DNA of 64,000 nt from Vibrio sp. Hep-1b-8 (GTDB taxonomy: Bacteria; Pseudomonadota; Gammaproteobacteria; Enterobacterales; Vibrionaceae), in assembly GCF_006124995.1 (NCBI RefSeq), contig NZ_QEWN01000115.1, positions 27,698-91,697 on the forward strand. The letters are read 5' to 3'. The notes beneath the pieces were generated by a model. The model was not told where the DNA came from. It saw only the letters and a list, made by a program, of their open reading frames with translations, and searched no databases. Shown one piece after another: positions 1 through 10,091 of this stretch (within the stretch, counting starts at the first letter, position 1; the number at the start of each line of letters is the position of its first letter). A program made the position numbers and the translations under genes.

Positions 1-838
1 GACAGCGATTGGTTGTCAAATTCAAAAAGTGCTGCCAGACGTATTAGCTTTGCCCGAGTCAAAGGGGATTTCCGCTGTTGAACTTGATGGACAATGGCTA
101 CTGAAGAAATCGACGTATTCAGGGATATCAATTGACAGCGAGTGGTTGGCTCTAGTGGCGCAGTCTGACTGGGTGAAACGTGAGGATGAGTGTTTGCCGT
201 TAACGGCCTATTCCGCTTTGCCTGAATTGGAATTGGATGAAGAGCAAGATTGGCAAGAGACTCAGCCCCAGTTGGTGATGCAGTTACTTGCTGAACAAGC
301 CGTGGCCAGCAAACTGACTTTGCTCACTGGGCGACTTAAGCCTAAGTCTTCATTTGGTCGTTACTGGAAAACATGGCAGAAGGTAGCCGTAGCTGCAGTA
401 TTGTTGCTCGCTGTCATCGTGGTCGACAATGTACAGAAGATACAGCGTTATGAAGCGCAAGCCACAGCGTATCGAGCGGAAAGTGAGCGTATTTTCCGCC
501 AGTTGGTGCCAGGCAAAAATAAAATACCGACAGTCAGTTACTTAAAGCGTGAATTGGAACAGCAAGCACGATTGATGTCAGGGTCTGGCCGCGATAATTC
601 CATATTAAGCATCCTTGCCACCTTACCGCCAATATTGAGCCAAGTGCCCTCTTTGGATCTGGTGAGCTTTAAGTACGACAGCAATAGAAATGAGGTAAGA
701 GTGCAAGCTCAAAGTAAAGACTTTCAAACCTTTGAGAAAGCTGCAGAGTTGTTAGCCACTCGATTCGAGGTTGAGCAAGGGCAACTTAACCGCTCTGGGA
801 GCCTAGTCAATGGCTCATTTATTTTGAAACCATTGTGA
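1..838 (+). CDS. gspL: Type II secretion protein GspL (EpsL), C-terminal part
   Basis: Partial gene: the reading frame is open from base 2, so the N-terminal cytoplasmic part lies outside the window. GspL is the bitopic inner-membrane protein that links the secretion ATPase GspE to GspM in the type II secretion system. What is visible is the end of the actin-like cytoplasmic domain, one membrane segment rich in A, V and L around 409-430, and a periplasmic ferredoxin-like domain to the stop. It is followed 10 bp later by gspM and then gspN, the usual 3' end of the eps/gsp operon. Identity rests on the membrane topology and the gspM-gspN neighbours. Confidence 0.9.
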   Translation, partial: TAIGCQIQKVLPDVLALPESKGISAVELDGQWLLKKSTYSGISIDSEWLALVAQSDWVKREDECLPLTAYSALPELELDEEQDWQETQPQLVMQLLAEQAVASKLTLLTGRLKPKSSFGRYWKTWQKVAVAAVLLLAVIVVDNVQKIQRYEAQATAYRAESERIFRQLVPGKNKIPTVSYLKRELEQQARLMSGSGRDNSILSILATLPPILSQVPSLDLVSFKYDSNRNEVRVQAQSKDFQTFEKAAELLATRFEVEQGQLNRSGSLVNGSFILKPL

Positions 839-848
839 GGTGTATTGA

Positions 849-1340
849 GTGAATAATTTACTGACGTCCTTACAAACGTGGTGGCTAAGTATCTCTCAGC
901 GAGAGCAACGCTTAGTGGTTGTGTGTGTTTTTTTTGCTGTCCTTGGAAGTGTCTACTGGGGGATCGTACAACCCATCGCTCAAAGGGCTGATGATGCACA
1001 GATGCGCATCCAAAGTGAGAAACAGCTTTTGGCTTGGGTTCAAAGCAAGGGTGATGAGATCAGCAAGCTAAAAGCACAGGGCGGTCTGACGGTGTCGAGT
1101 ATGCCAATTAATCAGGCCATTTCATCAAGCGTTAAACGTTTTAATGTTGAGCTTATTCGTGTCCAGCCTCGTGGAGAGCAATTTCAAGTTTGGATTGCGC
1201 CAATGTCATTCAATCAGTTTGTTAGCTGGATTGCCTACTTACAAGAGACATACGGGATTGAGGTCGTATTTCTGGATGTAGATAAAGGCACTCAAGATGG
1301 CGTGGTCGAAGTGAATCGATTGCAGTTAGGTAGGGGTTAA
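849..1340 (+). CDS. gspM: Type II secretion protein GspM (EpsM)
   Basis: A 163-residue bitopic protein, the usual length for GspM. It has a short cytoplasmic tail, one membrane helix at about residues 20-42 after a basic stretch (QREQR), and a periplasmic domain. GspM pairs with GspL in the inner-membrane platform of the type II secretion system. The start is GTG at 849; gspN follows after 4 bp, so the genes are probably translationally coupled. No defect is seen. Confidence 0.93.
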   Translation: MNNLLTSLQTWWLSISQREQRLVVVCVFFAVLGSVYWGIVQPIAQRADDAQMRIQSEKQLLAWVQSKGDEISKLKAQGGLTVSSMPINQAISSSVKRFNVELIRVQPRGEQFQVWIAPMSFNQFVSWIAYLQETYGIEVVFLDVDKGTQDGVVEVNRLQLGRG

Positions 1341-1344
1341 CAGA

Positions 1345-2106
1345 GTGAAGAAAACCATTCTATCGGGTCTATTCATCAGTAGCGTGTTTGTCGTAAGTGC
1401 GATGTTTCACATGCCCGCACAGTTCATTCTTCAATATGCGCCTTTACCAAGTGCATTGCGCGTAGCTGATATCGAAGGGACGGTATGGCAGGGAAGTGCC
1501 CAGCAAGTTCAATGGCAGGGCACAAATTATGGGGCACTCAACTGGCAGTTTAATCTGGTTAAGATGCTCGCGGGTTCTCTAGAGGCGCAAATTCGTTTTG
1601 GCAGAGGCAGTGACCTCTCACTTCAAGGTCGAGGTGTGATTGGTTACGACTTCAGTGGCTTTTATGCGCAAAATCTTATTGCCGCTATTTCCGTAGAAGA
1701 AATGATTAAGTTTATCCCGCGCTTACCTGTACCGTTGGATCTCGAAGGTCAGGTTGAGGTCAATCTTCGCTCCTATCGCTACGCCCAACCATATTGCGAT
1801 AGCGCTCAAGGAAGCTTAGTGTGGAATACTCAAGTGGTGAGTACGCCACTGGCAGATCTCTATCTCGGGCCGGTCATTGTACAATTTAGTTGTCAGCAGA
1901 GTCGTATTGATGTGCAAGGAGAGCAGCAGAGCCAAGAGGTTGAAAGTGGCTTCAGTGCTGAGGTTGGGGCGAGTAGCTACAAGCTGAGTGCTTGGTTTAA
2001 GCCGTTAGCGGAGTTCCCTCAAGCGTTACAACAACAGCTCAAGTGGCTGCCAGAGCCTGCGGATAGTGATGGTAAATACCATTTCAACAATCAAGGGCAA
2101 TGGTAA
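1345..2106 (+). CDS. gspN: Type II secretion protein GspN (EpsN)
   Basis: A 253-residue protein with a hydrophobic N-terminal anchor (about residues 5-22) and a large periplasmic region. GspN is the accessory type II secretion protein encoded last in many eps/gsp operons; it is not essential in all species. GTG start at 1345. The phrase VADIEGTVWQG near residue 40 is typical of the family. A hairpin terminator follows at 2133. Confidence 0.92.
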   Translation: MKKTILSGLFISSVFVVSAMFHMPAQFILQYAPLPSALRVADIEGTVWQGSAQQVQWQGTNYGALNWQFNLVKMLAGSLEAQIRFGRGSDLSLQGRGVIGYDFSGFYAQNLIAAISVEEMIKFIPRLPVPLDLEGQVEVNLRSYRYAQPYCDSAQGSLVWNTQVVSTPLADLYLGPVIVQFSCQQSRIDVQGEQQSQEVESGFSAEVGASSYKLSAWFKPLAEFPQALQQQLKWLPEPADSDGKYHFNNQGQW

Positions 2107-2132
2107 CTGCTAGGTATCGAGCAACAATGTAT

Positions 2133-2162
2133 AAGGGCAGCGTGATTCACGCTGCCCTTTTG
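2133..2162. terminator. Bidirectional terminator between gspN and envZ
   Basis: A perfect 12-bp stem (AAGGGCAGCGTG with its complement) and a 3-nt loop, flanked by A-rich and T-rich sequence. It lies between the convergent gspN and envZ genes and can serve both. Confidence 0.85.
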
Positions 2163-2163
2163 A

Positions 2164-3471
2164 TTATTTGCTGGCGGGAAAACTGATTTGTACTCTTAAA
2201 CCGCCACCACTGCGATTATTAACGATAACCGAACCGTTATGTTGGCTAACAATTCGTTTGACTATCGCAAGTCCAAGTCCAGTACCTTCGCTTCCTCTAG
2301 CGGTATCACCGCGAGTAAAAGGTTCAAACAGTTTGCTAATCTGGTTCTGTTCAATGCCAGGGCCGTTATCTTCAACACAGACCCAAACCAGTTTGTTGTC
2401 TGCGGTGATGCCGGTGCTGACCTTTATCCATCCATTTCCATATCGAATCGCATTCACAACGAGGTTACTAACGGCACGTTTAATCGCGATAGGGCTGCCG
2501 AGCGTCTCTTTAAGTGGTTGAACCAAAGCGGTTTCAATTTGTACTTCATACCCACCTTCTGATGAGGCGACATCGTTAGCAATTTCATTCAAATCGACAG
2601 AGACAAATGACTGCTTGTTCACGGGCTTTAGATAGTCCATGAACTGGCTGATGATTTCATTACACTCTTCGGTGTCGCTAATAATGCCTTCTGCAAGATA
2701 GCTATCTTCTGGTGACATCATTTCGGTCGCTAATCGGATGCGGGTTAGAGGGGTTCTTAGATCATGGCTGATACCCGCCATTAATAGAGCGCGATCTTCT
2801 TCTAGAGCCTGAATGCCTTTTGACATCTGATTAAATGCGCGTGTTACGGAGCGAATTTCTGAAGCGCCTTTTTCCGGAAGTGGTGGTGGAATCTCCCCTC
2901 GTCCTACGACTTTCGCTGCCTTTTCTAAAGCAATAAGTGGTCGATTTTGTAAACGAATAAACAACCAACCACCGGCTACGATAAGTAGCGCCATGATCAA
3001 GCTGTTACGAAACAGCGGTGTGAAGTCTTCTTCCTGTAGTTCGGAGAGGGGAATGCGTAACAGCGACCCTGGCAGAGAATCGATCTTCATCCATAACACA
3101 TAGCTGTCGTTACCCAACATCATTCGCACATCTGTGGGTGAGCCAAGTTCATTGCTCATCTCCTCACTCATCAAGTCGATCGACACTGCATGGTAGTACT
3201 CGTCAGCAATCGGGCTATCTTCAGCATGGATGGTGACACCAAGCTGCTCCAAAACTCGTCTGCGTAGAGGTGCATCCATCGCTAGTTCATCCTCGAGGCT
3301 TGCCGAGTCATCAAGCATTAGGTTTATTTCATGCCCGAGGATTTTATTGAACTGTTGCAGGCTAGGCATTAACGCGTAGTTGAACACGGCGTAGTAAGAA
3401 TAGACCTGACTTGCGATTAGTAGAGTAAGAAAGATAAAGATGGATTGTGTAAATGAGCTGCGAATGCGCAT
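2164..3471 (-). CDS. envZ: Osmosensor histidine kinase EnvZ
   Basis: A 435-residue inner-membrane sensor kinase, partner of OmpR. Two membrane helices (about residues 9-28 and 155-172) flank a periplasmic loop. Then come a HAMP linker, the H-box [14 protein letters not shown] with the phospho-accepting histidine, an N-box ([10 protein letters not shown]) and G boxes ([16 protein letters not shown]) of the ATPase domain. It lies downstream of ompR in the same direction, separated by 72 bp that contain a strong hairpin at 3500-3526, so its expression may be set below that of ompR. Full length, no defect. Confidence 0.96.
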   Translation of the reverse strand: MRIRSSFTQSIFIFLTLLIASQVYSYYAVFNYALMPSLQQFNKILGHEINLMLDDSASLEDELAMDAPLRRRVLEQLGVTIHAEDSPIADEYYHAVSIDLMSEEMSNELGSPTDVRMMLGNDSYVLWMKIDSLPGSLLRIPLSELQEEDFTPLFRNSLIMALLIVAGGWLFIRLQNRPLIALEKAAKVVGRGEIPPPLPEKGASEIRSVTRAFNQMSKGIQALEEDRALLMAGISHDLRTPLTRIRLATEMMSPEDSYLAEGIISDTEECNEIISQFMDYLKPVNKQSFVSVDLNEIANDVASSEGGYEVQIETALVQPLKETLGSPIAIKRAVSNLVVNAIRYGNGWIKVSTGITADNKLVWVCVEDNGPGIEQNQISKLFEPFTRGDTARGSEGTGLGLAIVKRIVSQHNGSVIVNNRSGGGLRVQISFPASK

Positions 3472-3499
3472 AACGCCAACCTTAGTGGAGTAGAAACGA

Positions 3500-3526
3500 A
3501 GAGTGCGAGACCGGGTCTCGCACTCT
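3500..3526 (-). promoter_or_regulatory. Intercistronic hairpin between ompR and envZ
   Basis: A perfect 13-bp inverted repeat (AGAGTGCGAGACC and its complement) with one central base. It occupies the ompR-envZ spacer and has no T-run, so it is more likely an attenuator or mRNA-stability element than a full terminator. The function is inferred. Confidence 0.55.
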
Positions 3527-3543
3527 AGTAAATCTAGAAACTG

Positions 3544-4263
3544 TTAGGCTTCTTTACCATCAGGGACAAAGACGTAGCCCAATCCCCAAACGGTTTGGAT
3601 GTAACGAGGTTTACTTGGGTCGACCTCGAGCATACGGCGCAAACGTGAGATCTGTACGTCTATCGAACGTTCCATTGCTGAGTATTCACGACCTCTAGCC
3701 ATGTTCATCAATTTATCGCGAGACATTGGTTCACGTGCGTTCGTCACAAGTGCTTTCAGTACAGCGAATTCACCTGATGTTAGGGGCATCGATTCTTCGC
3801 CACGGAACATTTCACGAGTTCCTAAGTTGAGACGAAATTCACCAAACTCAACGATCGACTCTTCGCTGCTTGGTGCGCCCGGTAACTCAATGGTTTGTCG
3901 ACGAAGAACCGCCTTGATACGCGCGAGTAGTTCTCGTGGGTTAAAAGGTTTTGGTAGATAGTCATCTGCACCTACTTCAAGGCCGACAATACGATCGATC
4001 TCATCACCTTTCGCTGTCAGCATTAGAATGGGTAGCGTATTATTCGCATTACGCAGGCGACGGCAGATGGATAAGCCATCTTCACCCGGCAGCATTAAGT
4101 CGAGAACCATCAAGTGGAAGTTTTCACGAGTTAGCAGGCGGTCCATTTGCTCGCTATTGGCAACACTACGAACTTGGAATCCTTGCTCAGACAAGTAACG
4201 CTCTAGTAGTGCACGAAGACGTGCATCATCATCAACAACTAAGATCTTGTGATTTTCTTGCAT
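3544..4263 (-). CDS. ompR: Response regulator OmpR
   Basis: A 239-residue response regulator. The receiver domain has the acidic pocket (VVDDD), the phospho-acceptor Asp55 in LMVLDLMLPG and the conserved lysine in DDYLPKPF. The C-terminal winged-helix domain ends with the typical WGLGYVF. It is phosphorylated by EnvZ and controls porin and osmolarity genes. It is divergent from greB, with 174 bp between the starts. First gene of the ompR-envZ operon. Confidence 0.97.
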   Translation of the reverse strand: MQENHKILVVDDDARLRALLERYLSEQGFQVRSVANSEQMDRLLTRENFHLMVLDLMLPGEDGLSICRRLRNANNTLPILMLTAKGDEIDRIVGLEVGADDYLPKPFNPRELLARIKAVLRRQTIELPGAPSSEESIVEFGEFRLNLGTREMFRGEESMPLTSGEFAVLKALVTNAREPMSRDKLMNMARGREYSAMERSIDVQISRLRRMLEVDPSKPRYIQTVWGLGYVFVPDGKEA

Positions 4264-4437
4264 GTAATGGTTCCACCTATTTGATAAGCACGCACTAAAA
4301 CAGGGTAGAGGAAGACTTACCCATTGCGCAGCTTAAAATGTAACACTGTTCACGCTCTAGTGGAGCAAAGAATTGTTAACGTTTATTTCCTTTTTAGCTA
4401 ATGTATATCGTAACTTCAATCTAATAACGTCAAAAAT

Positions 4438-4917
4438 ATGAAAACAAACCTAATAACCCGAGAAGGCTACGTCCGACTCAAGCGCGAGCTTGATTTTTTG
4501 TGGAGGGAAGAGCGCCCTGAGGTCACTAAAAAAGTGACTTGGGCTGCGAGTCTTGGTGACCGCAGTGAGAACGCAGACTACCAGTACAATAAGAAACGCC
4601 TGCGAGAGATTGATCGTCGCGTTCGTTATCTGAGAAAGCGACTCGAACAGGTTAAGGTGGTTGACTATTCGCCCCAGCAGGAAGGCAAAGTCTTCTTTGG
4701 AGCGTGGGTTGAAATCGAAAATGAAGCTGGTGAGGTCAAGTCATTCCGTATCGTGGGGCCTGATGAGATTTATGGGGACGCCAAAGGGTATATTTCGATT
4801 GATTCTCCGATGGCTCGTGCGTTGCTTAAAAAAGAAGTTGATGATGAATTCAGTGTGAAAACGCCCGATGGTGACAAAGAGTGGTTTGTGAATCACATTC
4901 GCTACTCAGCTGATTAA
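4438..4917 (+). CDS. greB: Transcription elongation factor GreB
   Basis: A 159-residue protein, matching the usual GreB length. It has an N-terminal coiled-coil that carries acidic residues at the tip ([11 protein letters not shown]) and a C-terminal FKBP-like domain. GreB binds the secondary channel of RNA polymerase and stimulates cleavage of backtracked transcripts. It is single-gene, divergent from ompR, and followed by a hairpin terminator at 4939. Confidence 0.96.
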   Translation: MKTNLITREGYVRLKRELDFLWREERPEVTKKVTWAASLGDRSENADYQYNKKRLREIDRRVRYLRKRLEQVKVVDYSPQQEGKVFFGAWVEIENEAGEVKSFRIVGPDEIYGDAKGYISIDSPMARALLKKEVDDEFSVKTPDGDKEWFVNHIRYSAD

Positions 4918-4938
4918 GGAAGGTTTCACCCACAGTAT

Positions 4939-4969
4939 AAGTCCCGCCTATATAATAGCGGGACTTTGT
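4939..4969. terminator. Terminator between greB and the retropepsin-like gene
   Basis: A 9-bp stem (AAGTCCCGC with GCGGGACTT) and a 10-nt AT-rich loop, between two convergent genes. The flanking Ts are weak (TTTGTATTT). Confidence 0.75.
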
Positions 4970-4979
4970 ATTTCGGTTT

Positions 4980-6866
4980 CTATTGAGCAGGCTCACTGAC
5001 GAGATAGTTGCTTTCGCTGGCAACTACGGCCCCATACTTGAGGAAGTTCTTACCCAAAATCATGCTGTAATGGAAACGACTCCGATCCTGTAAATTGACG
5101 CGAATGTTTTTCTCAAGATGGCCAAGCGATACATGCATTTCGACAACAGGCCGTGTTGTCGCCTCTTCGCCCTTTTTGGCTGTAATCGTCATGTTATCGA
5201 CCACTTTACGAGTGAAATCCTGTTTGACACCCTGATCGTTTTCATAGGTAAAGCTCACCATTTGCTGACCATTGCGTTTAAACAACTTGATGTTTTGCGC
5301 ATTGATGGAGCTGACGTCGGCTCCAGTGTCTAACTTCACAGGGATACTCATACCTTCGACTAAAGCCTCCTCAATATGCCCGGCTTTAAACAGTGGATAA
5401 ACATCAAGTAGGTGTTCACTGCGCGTATTGATGAGGACACCATCTTTTGATATTTTCTGGCCGATGACAAAGTAATCTTCTGACTCATTTTCATCTAACA
5501 CGTCTATCGCATAAGGAAGTTCCACCGGTTCTCCGTAGAGCATGAAGGTACCGAATACCACCGGGCGAATAGAGTCGCCGACCTTGAGTTTTTTGTTGAT
5601 AGGCTTTGAAAACTGCTTGGCTTCCCCTTCATGGTTGGTCAGATAGTAGGTCACCCAGTCTTTGCCATTCTTATCGAACATCTCGAAACTGCTGACTTTG
5701 AGTAGCGGTGTTTTGACCGTCAAAGATGGTTGAGCTTCTAAGATAACGCCATCTAAATCGATAGATTCGCTGCCTGAAACTTGCATTGCTTTAGAGCGAG
5801 GGTTGAAGAACTTAGGGCTGCCAGACAGTAAGGATTTTTGTTTGGTATCAACCATAAAGTGTCGATTCAACGTCTCTTTGCCTAATCGCAGTTGAGATCC
5901 ATATTGACTTCGGTCACTCAAATAGACCAGCCAGTATTGAGTCGGTTGATTGGGAGTATCTATTGGTACAAACACCATTGGACGCGGTTTGCCACCGACA
6001 CTGAGTTGCCTAATGACAGGTAGCGTCAGCGCTTTTGTCTCGCCTTGGCGGTTTTCGATTGTGAAGGTCACCCGTTGAGTCTTCGAGTCTACGTTGACGT
6101 CTTTGGCATGCAAAACGCTGTAGTTACTATGGAGTGAGTAGCTAATCTTTTGTTGGATACCTGCGATGGTGACCGTTTCTGCCCGACCAAGAAGCTGGGC
6201 CTGTTTTTGCTGTTGTAGATAGTCATATCCAGCAAGAACCCATGCGTTGTTGCTAAGGAAGGTTTTGCCAATCAGAATCGGAGAGGAAAATTGACTTCGG
6301 TCGGTTAAGTTTACCTCTGTCATTACCGTTTTATCTGCAATGGTTAGAGGTAGGGTGACCGTTGGTCGCAAGATTGGCTGCTTCTGAGTTCGGTTTCGAA
6401 TCACGCTGACACGAGTAATCGGTCTAGTAATTTCTATAGCCTCACCAGTGTATGGGTGAGTGATGGTGAAAGACACGCTGATTTGATAAGGGGCAAACAG
6501 CCCTGCATGCCACTTATCATAGTGAACGTTATCAATTGCTGGATGAGCAATGAGTGCTTTCATTAACTCTTGATCGCGCAATTGACTAAATTCTGGATGG
6601 CGACTGGACACATGAATATTGGTGGCATGCATTGAGGTGGTATCCGCACCCGTATCAATCTTGCCCGCAAAGGCTATCGTTTTTAGCGGCTCTACATCAC
6701 TAAGGTAGACACTTTCTACTCGACCCAGCACCAATTTATCCTCAAGAGTGTAAAGGGGATGCTGTGTCGTTGCACTCAGCGCGGAATTGAGAGAGCTACT
6801 ATCCGCGATAGAGAGTGACGAAAAGAAAACGGATAATACAGAAAAGGCCAGCAAGATTTTTTTCAT
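4980..6866 (-). CDS. Exported multi-domain retropepsin-like protein (RimB/ATP-dependent zinc protease family)
   Basis: A 628-residue protein with a signal peptide (MKKILLAFSVLSVFFSSLSIADS). Reading along it, four related units appear. Unit 1 (about residues 45-215) has the active motif KIDTGADTTS and ends in DRSQFSSPILIGKTFL. Unit 2 (about 222-350) has DRSQYGSQLRLGKETL but no DTGA. Unit 3 (about 365-480) keeps only the outline. Unit 4 (about 485-628) has KLDTGADVSS and DRSRFHYSMILGKNFL. The family (Pfam 'putative ATP-dependent zinc protease') is a retropepsin-like aspartic fold, and single-domain members are normally about 150-170 residues. So this looks like a periplasmic fusion with two intact and two degenerate copies. 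The substrate is unknown. An inverted repeat lies just upstream at 6888-6909. Confidence 0.8.
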   Translation of the reverse strand: MKKILLAFSVLSVFFSSLSIADSSSLNSALSATTQHPLYTLEDKLVLGRVESVYLSDVEPLKTIAFAGKIDTGADTTSMHATNIHVSSRHPEFSQLRDQELMKALIAHPAIDNVHYDKWHAGLFAPYQISVSFTITHPYTGEAIEITRPITRVSVIRNRTQKQPILRPTVTLPLTIADKTVMTEVNLTDRSQFSSPILIGKTFLSNNAWVLAGYDYLQQQKQAQLLGRAETVTIAGIQQKISYSLHSNYSVLHAKDVNVDSKTQRVTFTIENRQGETKALTLPVIRQLSVGGKPRPMVFVPIDTPNQPTQYWLVYLSDRSQYGSQLRLGKETLNRHFMVDTKQKSLLSGSPKFFNPRSKAMQVSGSESIDLDGVILEAQPSLTVKTPLLKVSSFEMFDKNGKDWVTYYLTNHEGEAKQFSKPINKKLKVGDSIRPVVFGTFMLYGEPVELPYAIDVLDENESEDYFVIGQKISKDGVLINTRSEHLLDVYPLFKAGHIEEALVEGMSIPVKLDTGADVSSINAQNIKLFKRNGQQMVSFTYENDQGVKQDFTRKVVDNMTITAKKGEEATTRPVVEMHVSLGHLEKNIRVNLQDRSRFHYSMILGKNFLKYGAVVASESNYLVSEPAQ

Positions 6867-6887
6867 AGTGGTTCCATATATTCATTG

Positions 6888-6909
6888 TTCGTTCAAAGAC
6901 TTGAACGAA
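6888..6909. promoter_or_regulatory. Inverted repeat upstream of the retropepsin-like gene
   Basis: Perfect 9-bp arms, TTCGTTCAA and TTGAACGAA, around AGAC, ending 22 bp before the start codon at 6866. It could be an operator or a 5' leader hairpin. No protein can be assigned to it. Confidence 0.45.
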
Positions 6910-7091
6910 GTTAGTTCCAATTTTCAAATTTTAGTTCGAATGATAGCAATAGTTCTGACATAACTTTCACACAATTGCCAACCTATCGTTCTAACTATTG
7001 CGTAACCTTGCTAGCGGTAGCAAAAAGTGTTGGTTTTTACCTTTGTTACCCCAATATATTAGACGTTTAACTTAGAAAAGAGATTCAACGG

Positions 7092-9410
7092 ATGAGCCAA
7101 GCTATCTGTAATTTGATTGCTCAGGAACTCAATGTTCGCCCTGAGCAAGTCACTGCGGCTGTTAACCTGATTGATGATGGTAATACCGTTCCGTTTATCG
7201 CGCGTTATCGTAAAGAGGTGACGGGTGGTTTAGATGATACTCAGCTGCGAAACCTAGATAGTCGCTTATCCTATTTGCGTGAGCTAGACGAACGTCGCCA
7301 AACTATCCTGAAGTCGATTCAGGAACAGGGAAAAATGACGCCTGAGCTAGAAGCTGAAATACATCAGGCAGATAGTAAAACTCGCCTAGAAGATCTTTAC
7401 CTGCCGTACAAACCAAAACGTCGCACTAAGGGACAGATTGCGATTGAAGCGGGACTTGAGCCGCTAGCCGATAAACTGTGGAATGAGCCGCAAACCGATC
7501 CCGAAGTTGAGGCGGCGGGTTACATCTCTGCCGAGAACGGCATTGAGGATACTAAAGCTGCGTTGGATGGCGCTCGTGCGATCGTGATGGAACGCATTGC
7601 AGAAGATGCGAACTTGCTAGAAAAAATTCGTCACCACCTTAACCGCAATGCTGAGTTGGTATCTCGTGTTGTCGCAGGAAAAGAGCAAGAAGGTGAGAAG
7701 TTTAAAGACTACTTTGCGCACAATGAAGCCCTAAACAAAGTCCCTTCGCATCGTGCATTGGCGATGTTGCGCGGCCGCAACGAAGGCTTCTTAACCTTGG
7801 CGATGAACGCAGATCCGGCGCAAGATGAAGGTGTCCGTCAATCGTATTGTGAGACGATTATTAGTGACCACTATGGTATTTCATTAAGTAGCGCTCCAGC
7901 TGATGCTTGGCGTAAACAGGTGATCAGTTGGGCATGGCGCATCAAGGTGTCTATGCATATGGAAACCGAGTTGATGGGCGCGATGAAAGAGCGCGCAGAG
8001 ATTGAAGCCATCGAAGTGTTTGCCACTAATCTCAAAGACTTGTTAATGGCGGCTCCGGCTGGTCCTCGTGCGACATTGGGCCTTGACCCTGGCTTACGTA
8101 CTGGCTCCAAAATTGCGGTTGTAGACTCGACTGGTAAAGTCTTGGCGACAGAAACGATTTATCCTCATCCTCCGCAAAAACAGTACGATAAATCGGCGCA
8201 AATTGTTGATGCTTTGGTACGTAAATACAATGTTGACTTGATTGCGATTGGCAATGGTACTGCTTCACGTGAAACGGACAGTTTCGTGGCTGATCTTATT
8301 AAGCGTGGCAATCTTAAAGTCCAGAAGGTCATGGTCAGCGAAGCGGGCGCTTCGGTTTACTCTGCATCTGAGTTGGCGGCGAATGAATTCCCTAATCTTG
8401 ATGTTTCATTGCGGGGTGCGGTGTCTATCGCCCGTCGTCTGCAAGACCCGCTTGCTGAGTTAGTGAAAATCGATCCTAAATCTATAGGTGTTGGTCAGTA
8501 TCAGCATGATGTGAGTCAGTCGATGCTCGCTAAACGACTTGATGCGGTAGTTGAAGACTGTGTAAACGCGGTGGGTGTTGATGTCAATACGGCATCGCCA
8601 GCACTTCTTACACGAGTCGCAGGTCTATCAAGCACTATTGCACAAAACATCGTTGATTATCGTGATGCGAATGGCCGTTTTGAAGCGCGCTCGACCCTTA
8701 AAAAAGTGGCACGTTTAGGGCCTAAAGCCTTTGAACAGTGTGCTGGTTTCTTGCGTATTATGGATGGTAAGAACCCGCTTGATGCCTCTTCGGTTCACCC
8801 AGAAGCGTATCCAGTCGTTAAAGCCATTGCAGAGAAAAACCAAAAAGATATCAAAGCTCTGATTGGTGACACTCAGTTCCTACGTGGTCTGCATGCGGTG
8901 GATTACACCGATGAAAACTTTGGTGTGCCAACGGTTACTGACATCATTAAAGAGCTTGATAAGCCAGGTCGTGACCCTCGTCCAGAGTTTAAGACGGCGA
9001 CCTTTGCTGATGGCGTTAATGAGGTATCCGACTTAGAGATTGGAATGGTTTTGGAAGGCGTGGTTTCCAACGTGGCTAACTTTGGTGCCTTTGTCGATAT
9101 CGGTGTTCATCAAGATGGTTTGGTTCATATTTCTGCTTTAACTGACCGTTTTGTCTCTGACCCGCGTGAAGTGGTCAAGGCCGGTGATATTGTTAAAGTG
9201 AAGGTCATGGAAGTGGATGTTCAACGCAAAAGAATCGCGCTTTCTATGCGTCTCAATGATGAGCCGGGACAAGACAATCGAGCTCAGCGTTCTGCGTCGC
9301 CGCGTGGGCAGCAGCGCCAGACACAGGGTAGCCAAAGTCGTCGTGATGAGTCACAGAACAATGCGATGGGTGGTGCGTTTGCCGCAGCCTTTGCCAAAGC
9401 CAAACGCTAA
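7092..9410 (+). CDS. tex: RNA-binding transcription accessory protein Tex
   Basis: A 772-residue protein of the Tex/YhgF family. Domains in order: N-terminal helical region, YqgF-like RNase H fold (from about residue 325, [12 protein letters not shown]), helix-hairpin-helix repeats (about 500-560, [16 protein letters not shown]), and an S1 RNA-binding domain (about 645-720, [21 protein letters not shown]). The C-terminal tail is rich in Q, R and S. Tex is a conserved nucleic-acid-binding factor in transcription and stress tolerance. Single gene with its own terminator at 9439. Confidence 0.96.
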   Translation: MSQAICNLIAQELNVRPEQVTAAVNLIDDGNTVPFIARYRKEVTGGLDDTQLRNLDSRLSYLRELDERRQTILKSIQEQGKMTPELEAEIHQADSKTRLEDLYLPYKPKRRTKGQIAIEAGLEPLADKLWNEPQTDPEVEAAGYISAENGIEDTKAALDGARAIVMERIAEDANLLEKIRHHLNRNAELVSRVVAGKEQEGEKFKDYFAHNEALNKVPSHRALAMLRGRNEGFLTLAMNADPAQDEGVRQSYCETIISDHYGISLSSAPADAWRKQVISWAWRIKVSMHMETELMGAMKERAEIEAIEVFATNLKDLLMAAPAGPRATLGLDPGLRTGSKIAVVDSTGKVLATETIYPHPPQKQYDKSAQIVDALVRKYNVDLIAIGNGTASRETDSFVADLIKRGNLKVQKVMVSEAGASVYSASELAANEFPNLDVSLRGAVSIARRLQDPLAELVKIDPKSIGVGQYQHDVSQSMLAKRLDAVVEDCVNAVGVDVNTASPALLTRVAGLSSTIAQNIVDYRDANGRFEARSTLKKVARLGPKAFEQCAGFLRIMDGKNPLDASSVHPEAYPVVKAIAEKNQKDIKALIGDTQFLRGLHAVDYTDENFGVPTVTDIIKELDKPGRDPRPEFKTATFADGVNEVSDLEIGMVLEGVVSNVANFGAFVDIGVHQDGLVHISALTDRFVSDPREVVKAGDIVKVKVMEVDVQRKRIALSMRLNDEPGQDNRAQRSASPRGQQRQTQGSQSRRDESQNNAMGGAFAAAFAKAKR

Positions 9411-9438
9411 TTGAGTCACCACAAGTAAGAGAAAAAGC

Positions 9439-9474
9439 AAATCCCCGCAGTAGAGATACTGGCGGGGATTTTTT
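9439..9474 (+). terminator. Rho-independent terminator of tex
   Basis: GC-rich stem AATCCCCGC paired with GCGGGGATT, followed by a T-run. Confidence 0.9.
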
Positions 9475-9510
9475 CGGCATTACTTAATCGAAGTAAACCT
9501 CGATTGAGTA

Positions 9511-9981
9511 CTACAACACCGCAATTACATCAGAAGGTGTATTGGGAGCAACCGCATCGCCGTAATGGAATTTAATTACGGTTCTACGTTTAGCCATTTT
9601 CCCTTCTGTTATCGCCGCATCGATTATGCGTTTCGGCAAGCGAAAACGCATGGCGTAGCCTTTACCTTGATGTTCGCTGTAACTGTCTAGCGCCAGCAAC
9701 TGAAATAGCCTTTCGAGTGTGTCCTTGGGCTCTTCCTGATAGAGCGAAATTGCTTCACCACTTTGTTCCGCCTCATAGCTTGGGTGCTCAGAAGGATCCC
9801 ATGATGATTGCTTTCGCCGTTTATCGTCCGCTGTTACCTTTCGTTCTGCGTTGCTCTTGGTCAATGCAATCGTAGGAGCAACTGGTTCGCGAACTTTGTT
9901 GTCGCGTGCCGCTTGTTCCGTTTGCACATTAACCGATGGGGCGATGAGTGGAACACTTACGTTCGTAGGTGATACGAGCAT
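9511..9981 (-). CDS. Conserved hypothetical protein (Vibrio)
   Basis: A 156-residue protein with no recognised domain. The first 80 residues are of low complexity, rich in A, K, Q, S and T, and look disordered. The last 70 (LERLFQLLALDSYSEHQGKGY onward) look like a small folded domain. There is no signal peptide. It lies between tex and bioH and ends in TAG. In my recollection a gene of this kind sits at the same position in other vibrios. Its role is unknown. Confidence 0.6.
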   Translation of the reverse strand: MLVSPTNVSVPLIAPSVNVQTEQAARDNKVREPVAPTIALTKSNAERKVTADDKRRKQSSWDPSEHPSYEAEQSGEAISLYQEEPKDTLERLFQLLALDSYSEHQGKGYAMRFRLPKRIIDAAITEGKMAKRRTVIKFHYGDAVAPNTPSDVIAVL

Positions 9982-10091
9982 ATTTTATCTCCTCACGCCC
10001 AACCTAGAGAGTTGTCACTCCGTTCGGTTAGTCTATTTATCGACCAATTTAGTCAGATGTTTAGCGACGTTTACAATTTGTTGCACAAACC

